A model generated the notes under the pieces. It was not told where the DNA came from. It saw only the letters and a list, made by a program, of their open reading frames with translations, and made no database searches. Of a DNA stretch of 64,000 nucleotides, positions 31,810-41,246 are shown piece by piece. The translations under genes were made by a program, and so were the position numbers. The DNA lies in contig JAPJBO010000210.1 of assembly GCA_030068145.1 (NCBI GenBank), forward strand, positions 62,001 through 126,000. Direction: 5' to 3'. This stretch comes from Diplonema papillatum (taxonomy: Eukaryota; Euglenozoa; Diplonemea; Diplonemida; Diplonemidae). Position 1 is the first letter of the stretch; each line of letters opens with the position of its first letter.

Positions 31810-34800
31810 ATGAACAGCACCATCATCAACACGAGCATTTACCGGCTGGGAGACGGGCTGCTGCTGTGCTCGCACGGGTCCAGCGGCGGCGTGTCGGACC
31901 ACGAATCGACGGTCTTCCGGCACGTGCAGCAGCAGTACCACGCCGGCTCCCTCGCCCGGCACACGTTCCTCGAAGGCGCGGAGGCGTCGTTCTTCATCCT
32001 CAACGACAACAACGTCTGCTACATCTGCTGCAGCCCGCGCGGGAACTCCCGCGAGGCGGTCCATGCCTTCCTCGAAGACGTCCGGCGGGAGTTCCACGTC
32101 TGCTCCCCCATTTTCTTTTTTGGGCGTTTTTACTGTGGGGGGGGATTTGGGCCCCGCGCAGCGGAAAAAAAATTTTTTGTATAAGCACCTGCTTTGTAGG
32201 AAATACTTGAGGAGGCTGCCAGTTGCAAAAGATCAAAGGAGGTAAATGTGCTGTAACACAGGTGAATCTGGGTTCAGTGGCGGGCGTAAGCGTTCAACAA
32301 AAAAGACCCATTTTGTAGTTGTATTGTTTCTCCCCCTCTAGCCTCCTTCGAAGTAAGCACAAGGCAGCCCCTCGAGTATTTTGGGGTACTTTTTCTCTGG
32401 CGGGAATATCTTTTGGGCCCCCCAAGTTAAAGCGGTCCATGCCTTCCTCGAAGACGTCCGGCGCGAGTTCCACGTCTGCTCCTCCCCCATTCTTTTGTAA
32501 ATGAGGTACGAACAATCTTGCGGGGTTGCCCTTCAATGAATTGTGCAGGCTAAAAAGACGCAGGCAGCATGTTTTGGTGGATCAGAATTCCCTACCTGAA
32601 CACAGGGTAAATACTCCGATCAGCCGGCACGCACAAACAAAACGAAGCGCCTGTCTCAGCTTCGAAGGAAATGTTCGACGATGCTGACCGACAAAGAACA
32701 GAAGGGATCCCAAGTGCTGTAACTACCGAACCACGTGTTGAACGGACGAACGGACGTGGGGTCATGCGGGTCTTCCCCTAAACGACAAATTACACGAACA
32801 CACGAGCGATACTTTTCACGCCGCAGCAGAACGACCACACCCTACCCAATCCCAAACACCCCCTAAACGCGTTAGGGGACTTCACAAGGTTTCACAACGG
32901 AGTGACACATCACCCGAAACGAGCAGCACGGTCCACTTTTATCAACCCTCTCAAACCCCGTCTTACCCAAGCCTCTACGGTCAACCGGTGGCTTAAAAAA
33001 ACCGACCTTCTAATCCACAAATAACGCTAGACAACCAGGCACTCACCCACACCTCTGCTCATTGTGTTCACCCCCTGTATCAACGCGATGCATTGGAACT
33101 AACCTGAACCCGGTGACTCAAAACATGGGTGTTCCAACCTCATTTCTTCCAAGAGATGAAAAGGGACTTCCAGTATTACTTTTAGCGGCACCCACGAGGA
33201 ATGCTTTGTGCGCTTTCACTCGTTGACGATCCAGCTTAATGCATTATACGCTCGAAAGGGAGAAACCTAAATGAGTTGCACTTACGATGGGGAAACCCCC
33301 CCCGAGATGGCCGCCGAATGGTGAGAGAAACACCAAACCCATATCGCCAGTCAGGAACTTTTGTTATTTGTATAAGCACCTGCTTTGTAGGAAAAACTTG
33401 AGGAGGCTGCCAGCTGCAAAAGATAAAAGGAGGTAAATGTGCTGTAGCCCACACGAAACACAGGTGAATCTGGGTGGCGGGCGTAAGCGTCCAACAAAAA
33501 AGACACACTTTGTAGTTGTATTGTTCCTCCCCCTCTAGCCTTCTTCGAAGTAAGCACAAGGCAGCTTCGAGTATTTTCCGACAGCATCCCACCCCTTCAA
33601 CAACAGGACATGTTTTCGTTGCACGAGATCAACGCTGCGAGTCGGCAGTACCAGCTCATCAACTTCGATAAGGTGATCATGCGAATCAGCCGACGATTCG
33701 ATGGCGCTGGACACAACCCGAAGGTATGCCGGATGAGATGTGCGGCCATGCACCGGGAACAGAGTTCAAAACAGAGACGACCGCCTTCCTTTAATAAGCC
33801 ATTTTCACTAGTAGATGACTAGCCACTACCCTGTTTTTCCAATGGCTGGTGCACGCACTAGTAAGAATGACTGTTGCACAAGTAAGAATACCTAGTGCAC
33901 CAGGAGGGCCTGAGAACATGGTCAACAGTGAGCCGGTCCATCCCCCCTGTGATAAACTGCTGGTACACTCTGATAGGCAGCAGCAGTTTCAGCTTGGTGT
34001 GAGTTTGATCAAAGTAACATCAAGGCAGCCCATACAAAGACCAGCCACAGTCAACGCCGCGTGGGTGCGGGCTTTTGATAATTATTAGTCATCATGTTTC
34101 AAACCCCCGACCGCGTAACCTGGACTGGAAGCACCCAGAGGATGTCGGTGGAGCAAAGGTGCAGTTGTCCGCATCCATCGCAGCAGGCAACTCGATGCAG
34201 CAGGGAACATGGGTGGCCCGGCTCAGTCAACAGGATCATCAACATGGTACGCGTTTGGTGTACGCATGCGTGCTTCATCCAGATGAAGAGATTACTTGCA
34301 AGGCACCATTACCACCGTTCATAGAGCAGGTCTTGATGCGAGGGATTTATCCCAGCCTTGTTACCAGCAGTACGCTGATGCCCAGCAAACCGGGCCATGA
34401 GCTCTGGATCCAACTACGAGCTTTTTAACAGCAGCGACTTGACGGAGCTGACACTGACGAATGTTCCCGTGCCGAAACGGATGCAGACGGACGATTCTCC
34501 AACTCTTTTTGCTGGTTTCTTAAACCGAGAAGGATCAACGCGAAGTTCTTAGCGGTTCAGACCTTGCCTGGTGTGGCCGGCTCGTGGTCTGCTATTGCTG
34601 CTGAGGTGGTCGGTCTACTTCAGACGATAACAAAAGGATAGCCTATGGATCCAAAGGCCCCAACCCCCACAAGGGAGCAGCTGCCGTCTTCCCATCATTG
34701 GATAAGTAAAGCGATAACAAGAGTAGTGGCATTTTTCACTGTCGCGGCCTCCCACCTATTCTACACCTCTCGTCTTCTTGTTGCGCTAGTGGGGAGTCAT

Positions 34801-35861
34801 TTGCATGCAAATGAGTACCGAAAATGCCAGCTTCTCGCTACGTGACTCCAGAAGGGTCACTTTCGCCGCGCTTTCGTCGTGGCGCAACCTTTGTCGGTTG
34901 CGACGTTTCACTGCGCACAAAGTCAGGCTAGGGTGACTTCGCCTTGTTTTTTGCGTTCCGGCAAAACAGGTCAAACTCAACAGCTGTCATTGGCCGCACG
35001 AACGTGACCAGCTTTCTCGTAGACAGGAACTCTGGTAACACCGCAAGTAAGTCATAAACGAAACTGACCGCTCGAGGAGCTGCAGCCGGCTGATTGCAGT
35101 ATTGACCGCGTGACCGCAACCTTGCGGGGGTGGAAGCTGGTCCTCCCGGCAGAGATCGCAGTCATTGACTGCCTGCAACCGTGACCGCAACCTTGCGAGG
35201 GTGAAGCTGGTCCTCCCGGCAGCCATCGACTACCTCCAAACCGTGACCGCAACCAGTACGGACGGAAACTGCACTCCATACACTGCAAGTCTCCAAGAAG
35301 CCTTTCGAAACCATCCTACAGGTGCTGGCGCTGCAAAAGGAACTCACCGAAGTCACGAGCATCATGAAGCAGAGCTTGGAAGACGTGTTGGGACGAGGCG
35401 AGAAGGTACGTGCTGCCTTTTGTCTTGGTCGTGAGAAAGAGAACAAGAACAGAGGTGGCGAAGTTAGAAGCAGAATGTGCATAGTTACTAAGTAGCAGAT
35501 TTTCTGTAACGATGGCCTGAACTGGTAGTTCCCGCTGACTCCCTCTTCGATTGTACCGTGATGGCGCTTGCACTCATTCGAATCATACATTCGTCGACGA
35601 AGACTACCGCAAGCTTTCTTGCCTCCCTTAAGACCCTTATTACTACCAGAACCAACTACAACGTCCCCACCCACACAGCTCGACAACCTCTACAACCAAA
35701 GCAACAAGCTAAAAAGCGAGAGTGCAAACTACTCGAAGAAGACGAAGCAGCTCACCCGGATGGCATTCCTGCGCAAGGCCGCAGTGCCGGCTGCCATCAC
35801 CCTCTCCGCGCTGATGCTCATTTCGTGGAAACTCGGGTTCGGGCTTTTGTTCTTCTTCTGA
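31810..35861 (+). CDS. SEC22: SEC22-type longin R-SNARE (four exons)
   Basis: Predicted exons: 31810-32097, 33607-33723, 35322-35405, 35679-35861, all joined in phase 0 to give 223 residues (usual SEC22 length about 215). Residues 1-125 form a longin domain: DGLLLCSH, an F-x-E-G turn (FLEGAEASFFIL), NNVCYICC, AFLEDVRREF and the YQLINFDKVI segment. The SNARE motif (about 137-192) has the R-SNARE zero-layer Arg in VLGRGEK. A C-terminal membrane anchor (PAAITLSALMLISWKLGFGLLFFF in two parts) ends the protein. SEC22 works on ER-Golgi vesicle fusion. Donors are GTCTGC (weak), GTATGC and GTACGT; acceptors are CAG. Introns 1 and 2 are full of MITE-like repeats and a copy of the three-hairpin element. 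Confidence 0.85.
32178..32383 (+). repeat. MITE-like repeat A in SEC22 intron 1
   Basis: Runs from TGTATAAGCACCTGCTTTGT to GCAGCCCCTCGAGTATTTT, with about 17 bp lost in the centre (CCACACGAA missing). It lies between two copies of the end of SEC22 exon 1. Confidence 0.85.
32429..32500 (+). pseudogene. duplicated end of SEC22 exon 1 within intron 1
   Basis: GCGGTCCATGCCTTCCTCGA onward repeats 32056-32110 with one base change, including the donor GTCTGC. The duplicate encodes AVHAFLEDVRREFH and then runs to a stop. With the first copy it brackets a repeat A insertion. Confidence 0.8.
32530..32806 (+). repeat. repeat F then partial repeat B, in SEC22 intron 1
   Basis: 32530-32655 is a repeat F copy (TGTGCAGGCTAAAAAGACGC, GGTAAATACTCC). 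32658-32806 is the left part of repeat B (GGAAATGTTCGACGATGCTG to GACAAATTACACGAACACA) with a short internal duplication GAACGGAC. Confidence 0.7.
33369..33577 (+). repeat. MITE-like repeat A in SEC22 intron 1, next to exon 2
   Basis: Complete ends (TGTATAAGCACCTGCTTTGT; GCAGCTTCGAGTATTTT). It stops about 30 bases before the CAG acceptor of exon 2, so its pyrimidine-rich 3' part (TTGTTCCTCCCCCTCTAGCC) could influence splicing. Confidence 0.85.
34770..34905 (+). repeat. three-hairpin structured repeat, copy 2, in SEC22 intron 2
   Basis: The palindrome CATTTGCATGCAAATG (34798-34813) is followed by the hairpin GTGACTC-CAGAA-GGGTCAC (34842-34860) and the hairpin CGCAACC-TTTGTC-GGTTGCG (34883-34902). 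Compared with copy 1 at 138-250, the linkers have changed but the stems have not, apart from a compensatory closing pair. Confidence 0.65.
35090..35260 (+). repeat. imperfect tandem repeat (about 78 bp) in SEC22 intron 2
   Basis: GTGACCGCAACCTTGCG followed by GTGAAGCTGGTCCTCCCGGC and a GACTGCCT/GACTACCT segment is repeated twice, with a partial third GTGACCGCAACC. Confidence 0.75.
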
Positions 35862-35914
35862 CAGCAAACGCTGTTCTTACACCTTAGCCCTTCTTTTTTC
35901 AGCACTGACAATCT

Positions 35915-36055
35915 TGGGGGTTTGCCCTGCAATGGATTGTAATGGCTAAACAGACGCAGGCAGCGTGTTTCGGTGGTTGATCCGAATCCCTAACCTGAAG
36001 ATGAACCAGGTGCATACAAGTGGGAAACGATCAGCCGAAACGCACAACAACGAAG
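35915..36055 (+). repeat. dispersed repeat F, 3' of SEC22
   Basis: TGTAATGGCTAAACAGACGC, GGCAGCGTGTTTCGGTGG, TTGATCCGAATCCCTAACC. It begins about 50 bases after the SEC22 stop codon, possibly within its 3' UTR. Confidence 0.65.
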
Positions 36056-36558
36056 CGCCCGTCTTTTCTGTGGTTCGAGTTTCAATTCAGCTTTGCATGA
36101 TATGCGGAACAACACGAGCAAGAACAAGAGACTGATACGGGTCTCTTGCATCTCATGAGTTATGAAACAGATGTTGGCCACTGTCCAGTTTTTTCAGGAA
36201 CGTGGGGCCAGCCCGAGTCAAACTGGGTCCAGCAACTGCTGGTGGGGCCTAGCTAAAGTCTTCGTCAAGGGGGGACAGTCATAAACACGTCACCAAAAAA
36301 CATACCTAAAAAAAAATTGCCGCTGCGCGGGGCCAAGAAACTACCCCCCCCCCCTCAAAAGTGTATCCAAAAAAATATTGCCGCTGTGCGGGGGCCTGAG
36401 TCATCAACAACGTCCGCCCGTAACAGCTGGAACGATGCCGTGCCTGAATATCCGCACGACGTACCCTATGTTCAGTGGGAGTTGAGATTCTCTGTCAAGA
36501 TGCTAGCCGCCGCCATAGGGCGGGCTATTGCCAAAAGGAGGAGAGCCCGCGAAACAAC

Positions 36559-36778
36559 GTGTCAACACACGCCTGCCAGGCGGTCTCGTCCGCCAGTCAG
36601 AACGCCCCCGGCTGCGCCACCATCGGTGCAACAATCATCTTTGACAGGGCCACGGCTCGCTCCGCGCCCACGGCGCAACGACTTGCGCCCGCCGTAGTAG
36701 TACGGGATAGTAGTGGGGCGACCGGATACTCCTCGGAGAGATGGTCCCTGCACTCTAACTCGTCTCTCTCTCTCTCTC
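36559..36778 (+). mobile_element. 216-bp element C, second copy
   Basis: Near-identical to 29026-29241 from GTGTCAACACACGCCTGCCA to CTAACTCG plus (CT)n; it differs by a CTC insertion near GATACTCCTCGGAG. The flanks are unrelated to the first copy, which shows the element is mobile or was copied. No clear target duplication is visible here. Confidence 0.75.
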
Positions 36779-37553
36779 AATAATAAGCCAAACCCGTTCT
36801 TATACAAGACGGGAAGGACGCGATCTGAAACACGGGGGGTCCTCGGTGAAGCGCGGTGCAACGGCGAACAGAGGCTTTTCTTCCGCGCCAACTGCGCTTT
36901 TTGTGAAGAGCTCTTAGCCGAACCCCCCGTTTTTACATTTCTTCGAGACAAAAGGTGCCCAACATAGCTTCCCCACCAGAAAATGGCTATCCCTCACCGA
37001 ATTTTCAGGTTGTACACGATTTTGAGGGTCACGCTAATACCCTGACTGGCCCTGCCCCCAAAAAAAAAAAAAGAACACGAAGATCATCGATCACAACGTC
37101 GCACGCTATCCTCTTCTGCGGCCGGAGAACCCCAACCCCCCCGCAGGGCAAAAGGAGGATGCGGCGCCGTTTTCTTTTTCTTCATTTTCTCTTCCGCGAA
37201 CCCCCGAATTCTCTCACCTCCGCACGCCCAGCCCACCACCCCCAAGAGACCGTACTAATTCTGGGTGATTTATCTTGAAGGATGTCCGAGCAGGGCTCCT
37301 GACCTGCAGGCCAATCCTGCAGACGCGTCTGTCTGCGTTCTCAAAAACTGCAGACGCGTCTGTCTGCGTTTTCAAAAACTGCAGACTGCGGACATCACCG
37401 CCCTAGCGCCGCCCACCCTCAAGAGGGGGCCCTGAGTTTTTTTGCGACAACCAATTTCTGCTTCCCTGGAGACAGTCTTAGTTACAGCTAAAAAGAACGT
37501 CGGCAGCGGGTATAACCAGAAACACATGTAGGTTAAATCGCACAAACAAAATT
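36779..37553. other. gene-free stretch
   Basis: CTGCAGACGCGTCTGTCTGC followed by GTTTTCAAAAA occurs twice at 37315-37380. GC-rich and C-rich parts with no recognisable coding region. Confidence 0.4.
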
Positions 37554-38345
37554 GCTCAGACACGGTTGTGTTGGGATTTTTCTCCCCGTGACGGTTCATT
37601 TTCCCCTGTGCTCTAGTAGCACGGGTGGTCCTGGCTGTGACGAGCTACGAGCAGCCGCCTGACAAACTAGACTCACACCGCTGTCCTGTCTGCAGACACT
37701 CAGGTTCCGCGCCGTTGATGGTCCGCCTTATGTGCCCGTGGCTGAAAGGACCGAAACACGGCGCAGACGGGACCAGTGCGGTGTTTGATACATATCCATT
37801 CCAAGCTCGTTCTTGCAAAACTGCCCACGGAGCAAGCAGCCCCCCACCCCCGCTGGGCCAGCACGCTTCTTTTTCTGTTCGCGTCCTGTCTGCAGACACT
37901 CAGGTTCCGCGCTGATGATGGTCCGCCTTATGTGTCCGTGGCTTAAAGGACCGAAACACGGCGCAGACGGGACCAGTGCGGTGTTGAGCACATATCCGCA
38001 GCTGGTGATGGTCCGCCTTATGTGTCCGTGGCTTAAAGGACCGAAACACGGCGCAGACGGGACCAGTGCGGTGTTGAGCACATATCCGCAGCTGGTGATG
38101 GTCCGCCTTATGTGTCCGTGGCTTGAAGGACAGAAACACGGCGCAACGACGGGACCAGTGCCTTGTTGAGCACATATCCGCAAGCAGCCCCGGGCCAGCA
38201 CGCTTCGTTCTCTGTTCGCGTCCTGTCTGCAGACACTCAGGTTCCGCGTTCATGATGGTCCGCCGTATTAAAGTGTCCGGCTTGAAGGCCCGAAACACGG
38301 CGCAGACGGTGTTGAGCGCATATCCAGTCCAAGCACGTTCTTGCA
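37554..38345 (+). repeat. repeat E, expanded tandem array
   Basis: A full E unit (37554-37775) is followed by copies of its 3' half. Three of them are separated by exactly 90 bp (GTCCGCC at 37921, 38011 and 38101), followed by a diverged copy at 38218-38345. The 90-bp spacing keeps a frame open and gives a repeated 30-residue ORF, which is probably incidental. Confidence 0.8.
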
Positions 38346-38404
38346 AGCCACCCCCACCTCTGACCGACCCTGCCCTGTGTACTGGTATTTTGAGAAAGAG
38401 GGCC

Positions 38405-38627
38405 CGCAGCGTTACAAGGCGGCGATCCCCCGCGAGACGAGTTCGCCCGCCGGCCAGAGCGCCCGCTGCAGCACCAACTCCGGTGCCGCCACTCACTGTA
38501 GCAGAGCCGCAACCTGCAGCGCGCCTCCGGAGCGACTTACAGCAGTGCGAAGAGAAGTGAGGAGAACGGAAACTCCCAGGAGAGATGTCCCTTCACTCTA
38601 ACTCGTCTCTCTCTCTCTCTCTCTTTT
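38405..38627 (+). mobile_element. diverged relative of element C
   Basis: It shares with 29026-29241 the GCCCGC..GCGCC-rich interior and the 3' end GGAGAGATGTCCCTTCACTC + TAACTCG + (CT)n, followed here by TTTTGCTGCAG, a good splice-acceptor-like end. Confidence 0.55.
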
Positions 38628-38774
38628 GCTGCAGGGTGACCCTTCCCCGCAGCTCGGTCGGCCTCGTAAGGTGGTCTCCATGGTGCGGGTTTGCGGGTCA
38701 GCGACAACGAATCATTCTTGTTCTTTTTTGAGCCGAAACCACTCAAAACCCCGCACTTCAAGTGTTTTGTTTTT

Positions 38775-38905
38775 GTATGAGCACCTGCTTTGTAGGAAAT
38801 ACTTGAGGAGGCTGCCAGGGTGCGAAAGATCAAAGGAGGGCAGCCCCACACGAAAACAATGGTGAATCTGGGTTTAGTGGCGGGCGTAGGCGTTCAACAA
38901 ATCCT
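38775..38905 (+). repeat. MITE-like repeat A, 3' truncated
   Basis: TGTATGAGCACCTGCTTTGT to GGCGTTCAACAAAT; the 3' inverted end is missing. Confidence 0.75.
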
Positions 38906-39159
38906 CCCAGGGGGATTTAGTGGCCCGTTCACCGCAGAAGCCTCCGCCCGCCCAGTCCCTGGGGACTGTGCGCTGTGGAATAGGGTGCTGATTGATTGAA
39001 CGGGGACACCCCTAAGAGTTGGTGCGACCCCCCCCCCGCCGACTTTCCCCCTTGCTGTCCTAGCTGTGTCGATTCGCCTTTGCTGTTTGTTTCCGAGCCG
39101 TTCTGTTTTTTAGGAGTTCCCGGCAGCACCATCATGCGAGACAGTGTGGTTGCCTGCTG

Positions 39160-40990
39160 CTGAAAGGGGAGAGGGGAGTGGAGGGTAGTGCAGTAGTGCG
39201 TACAGTCTGACTTCAGACAGAGAAAGCGGAGTGGAGTAGTGCAGTAGTACGCACAGTTTGACTTCAGAACGAGGAAGGGGAGGGCAGCAGTGCGCACAGC
39301 CTGACTTCAGAAAGAGGAAGGGGAGTGCAGTAGTGCGTACAGTTTAATTTCAGAAAGAGGAAGGGGAGTGGAGTAGCGCAGTAGTACGTACAGTCTGACT
39401 TCAGAAAGAGGAAGGGGAGTGCAGTAGTGCGTACAGTTTAATTTCAGAAAGAGGAAGGGGAGTGGAGTAGCGCAGTAGTACGTACAGTCTGACTTCAGAA
39501 AGAGGAAGGGGAGTGCAGTAGTGCGTACAGTTTAATTTCAGAAAGAGGAAGGGGAGTGGAGTAGCGCAGTAGTACGTACAGTCTGACTTCAGAAAGAGGA
39601 AGGGGAGTGCAGTAGTGCGTACAGTTTAATTTCAGAAAGAGGAAGGGGAGTGGAGTAGCGCAGTAGTACGTACAGTCTGACTTCAGAAAGAGGAAGGGGA
39701 GTGCAGTAGTGCGTACAGTTTAATTTCAGAAAGAGGAAGGGGAGTGGAGTAGCGCAGTAGTACGTACAGTCTGACTTCAGAAAGAGGAAGGGGAGTGCAG
39801 TAGTGCGTACAGTTTAATTTCAGAAAGAGGAAGGGGAGTGGAGTAGCGCAGTAGTACGTACAGTCTGACTTCAGAAAGAGGAAGGGGAGTGCAGTAGTGC
39901 GTACAGTTTAATTTCAGAAAGAGGAAGGGGAGTGGAGTAGCGCAGTAGTACGTACAGTCTGACTTCAGAAAGAGGAAGGGGAGTGGAGTAGCGCAGTAGT
40001 ACGTACAGTCTGACTTCAGAAAGAGGAAGGGGAGTGCAGTAGTGCGTACAGTTTAATTTCAGAAAGAGGAAGGGGAGTGGAGTAGCGCAGTAGTACGTAC
40101 AGTCTGACTTCAGAAAGAGGAAGGGGAGTGCAGTAGTGCGTACAGTTTAATTTCAGAAAGAGGAAGGGGAGTGGAGTAGCGCAGTAGTACGTACAGTCTG
40201 ACTTCAGAAAGAGGAAGGGGAGTGCAGTAGTGCGTACAGTTTAATTTCAGAAAGAGGAAGGGGAGTGGAGTAGCGCAGTAGTACGTACAGTCTGACTTCA
40301 GAAAGAGGAAGGGGAGTGCAGTAGTGCGTACAGTTTAATTTCAGAAAGAGGAAGGGGAGTGGAGTAGCGCAGTAGTACGTACAGTCTGACTTCAGAAAGA
40401 GGAAGGGGAGTGCAGTAGTGCGTACAGTTTAATTTCAGAAAGAGGAAGGGGAGTGGAGTAGCGCAGTAGTACGTACAGTCTGACTTCAGAAAGAGGAAGG
40501 GGAGTGCAGTAGTGCGTACAGTTTAATTTCAGAAAGAGGAAGGGGAGTGGAGTAGCGCAGTAGTACGTACAGTCTGACTTCAGAAAGAGGAAGGGGAGTG
40601 GAGTAGCGCAGTAGTACGTACAGTCTGACTTCAGAAAGAGGAAGGGGAGTGCAGTAGTGCGTACAGTTTAATTTCAGAAAGAGGAAGGGGAGTGGAGTAG
40701 CGCAGTAGTACGTACAGTCTGACTTCAGAAAGAGGAAGGGGAGTGCAGTAGTGCGTACAGTTTAATTTCAGAAAGAGGAAGGGGAGTGGAGTAGCGCAGT
40801 AGTACGTACAGTCTGACTTCAGAAAGAGGAAGGGGAGTGCAGTAGTGCGTACAGTTTAGTTTCAAAAAGAGGAAGGGGTGGAGTAGTGCAGTAGTACGTA
40901 CAGTGTGACTTCAGAAAGAGGAAGGGGAGTGCAGTAGTGCAGTAGTACGTACGTACAGTCTGACTTCAGAAAGAGGAAGGGGAGGGCAGT
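39160..40990 (+). repeat. composite satellite upstream of PCNA (43 + 51 bp higher-order unit)
   Basis: Two related sub-units alternate: one with GCAGTAGTGCGTACAGTTTA, one with AGCGCAGTAGTACGTACAGT, both ending TCAGAAAGAGGAAGGGGAGT. They form a 94-bp unit repeated about 17 times. Two irregular places where the 51-bp unit is doubled lie about 615 bp apart (6 x 94 + 51). Edge units at both ends are diverged. The array ends about 260 bp before the PCNA start. Confidence 0.95.
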
Positions 40991-41246
40991 AGTGCGGGCC
41001 CCTTTCGTTTTGTATGCGGGGCCGTCGTGGTCGCAGACAACACGCCGAAAAATGTACCCAACCCTCATCTCGTTTTTAGCCACTTCCTTCTCGCAGGTTG
41101 AAGAAGAAGCAAAAGAAGAAGAGGGAAACAGCAAAGGAAAGGACGCGCTTGACGAAGATCAAAGGCAACTGCTGTCAATTAGCGACGAAGCAAGATAAGA
41201 GAATCCGAACCTTTCCCTCCGCCGTCTCTCGCTCCCCGAGTTCAAG

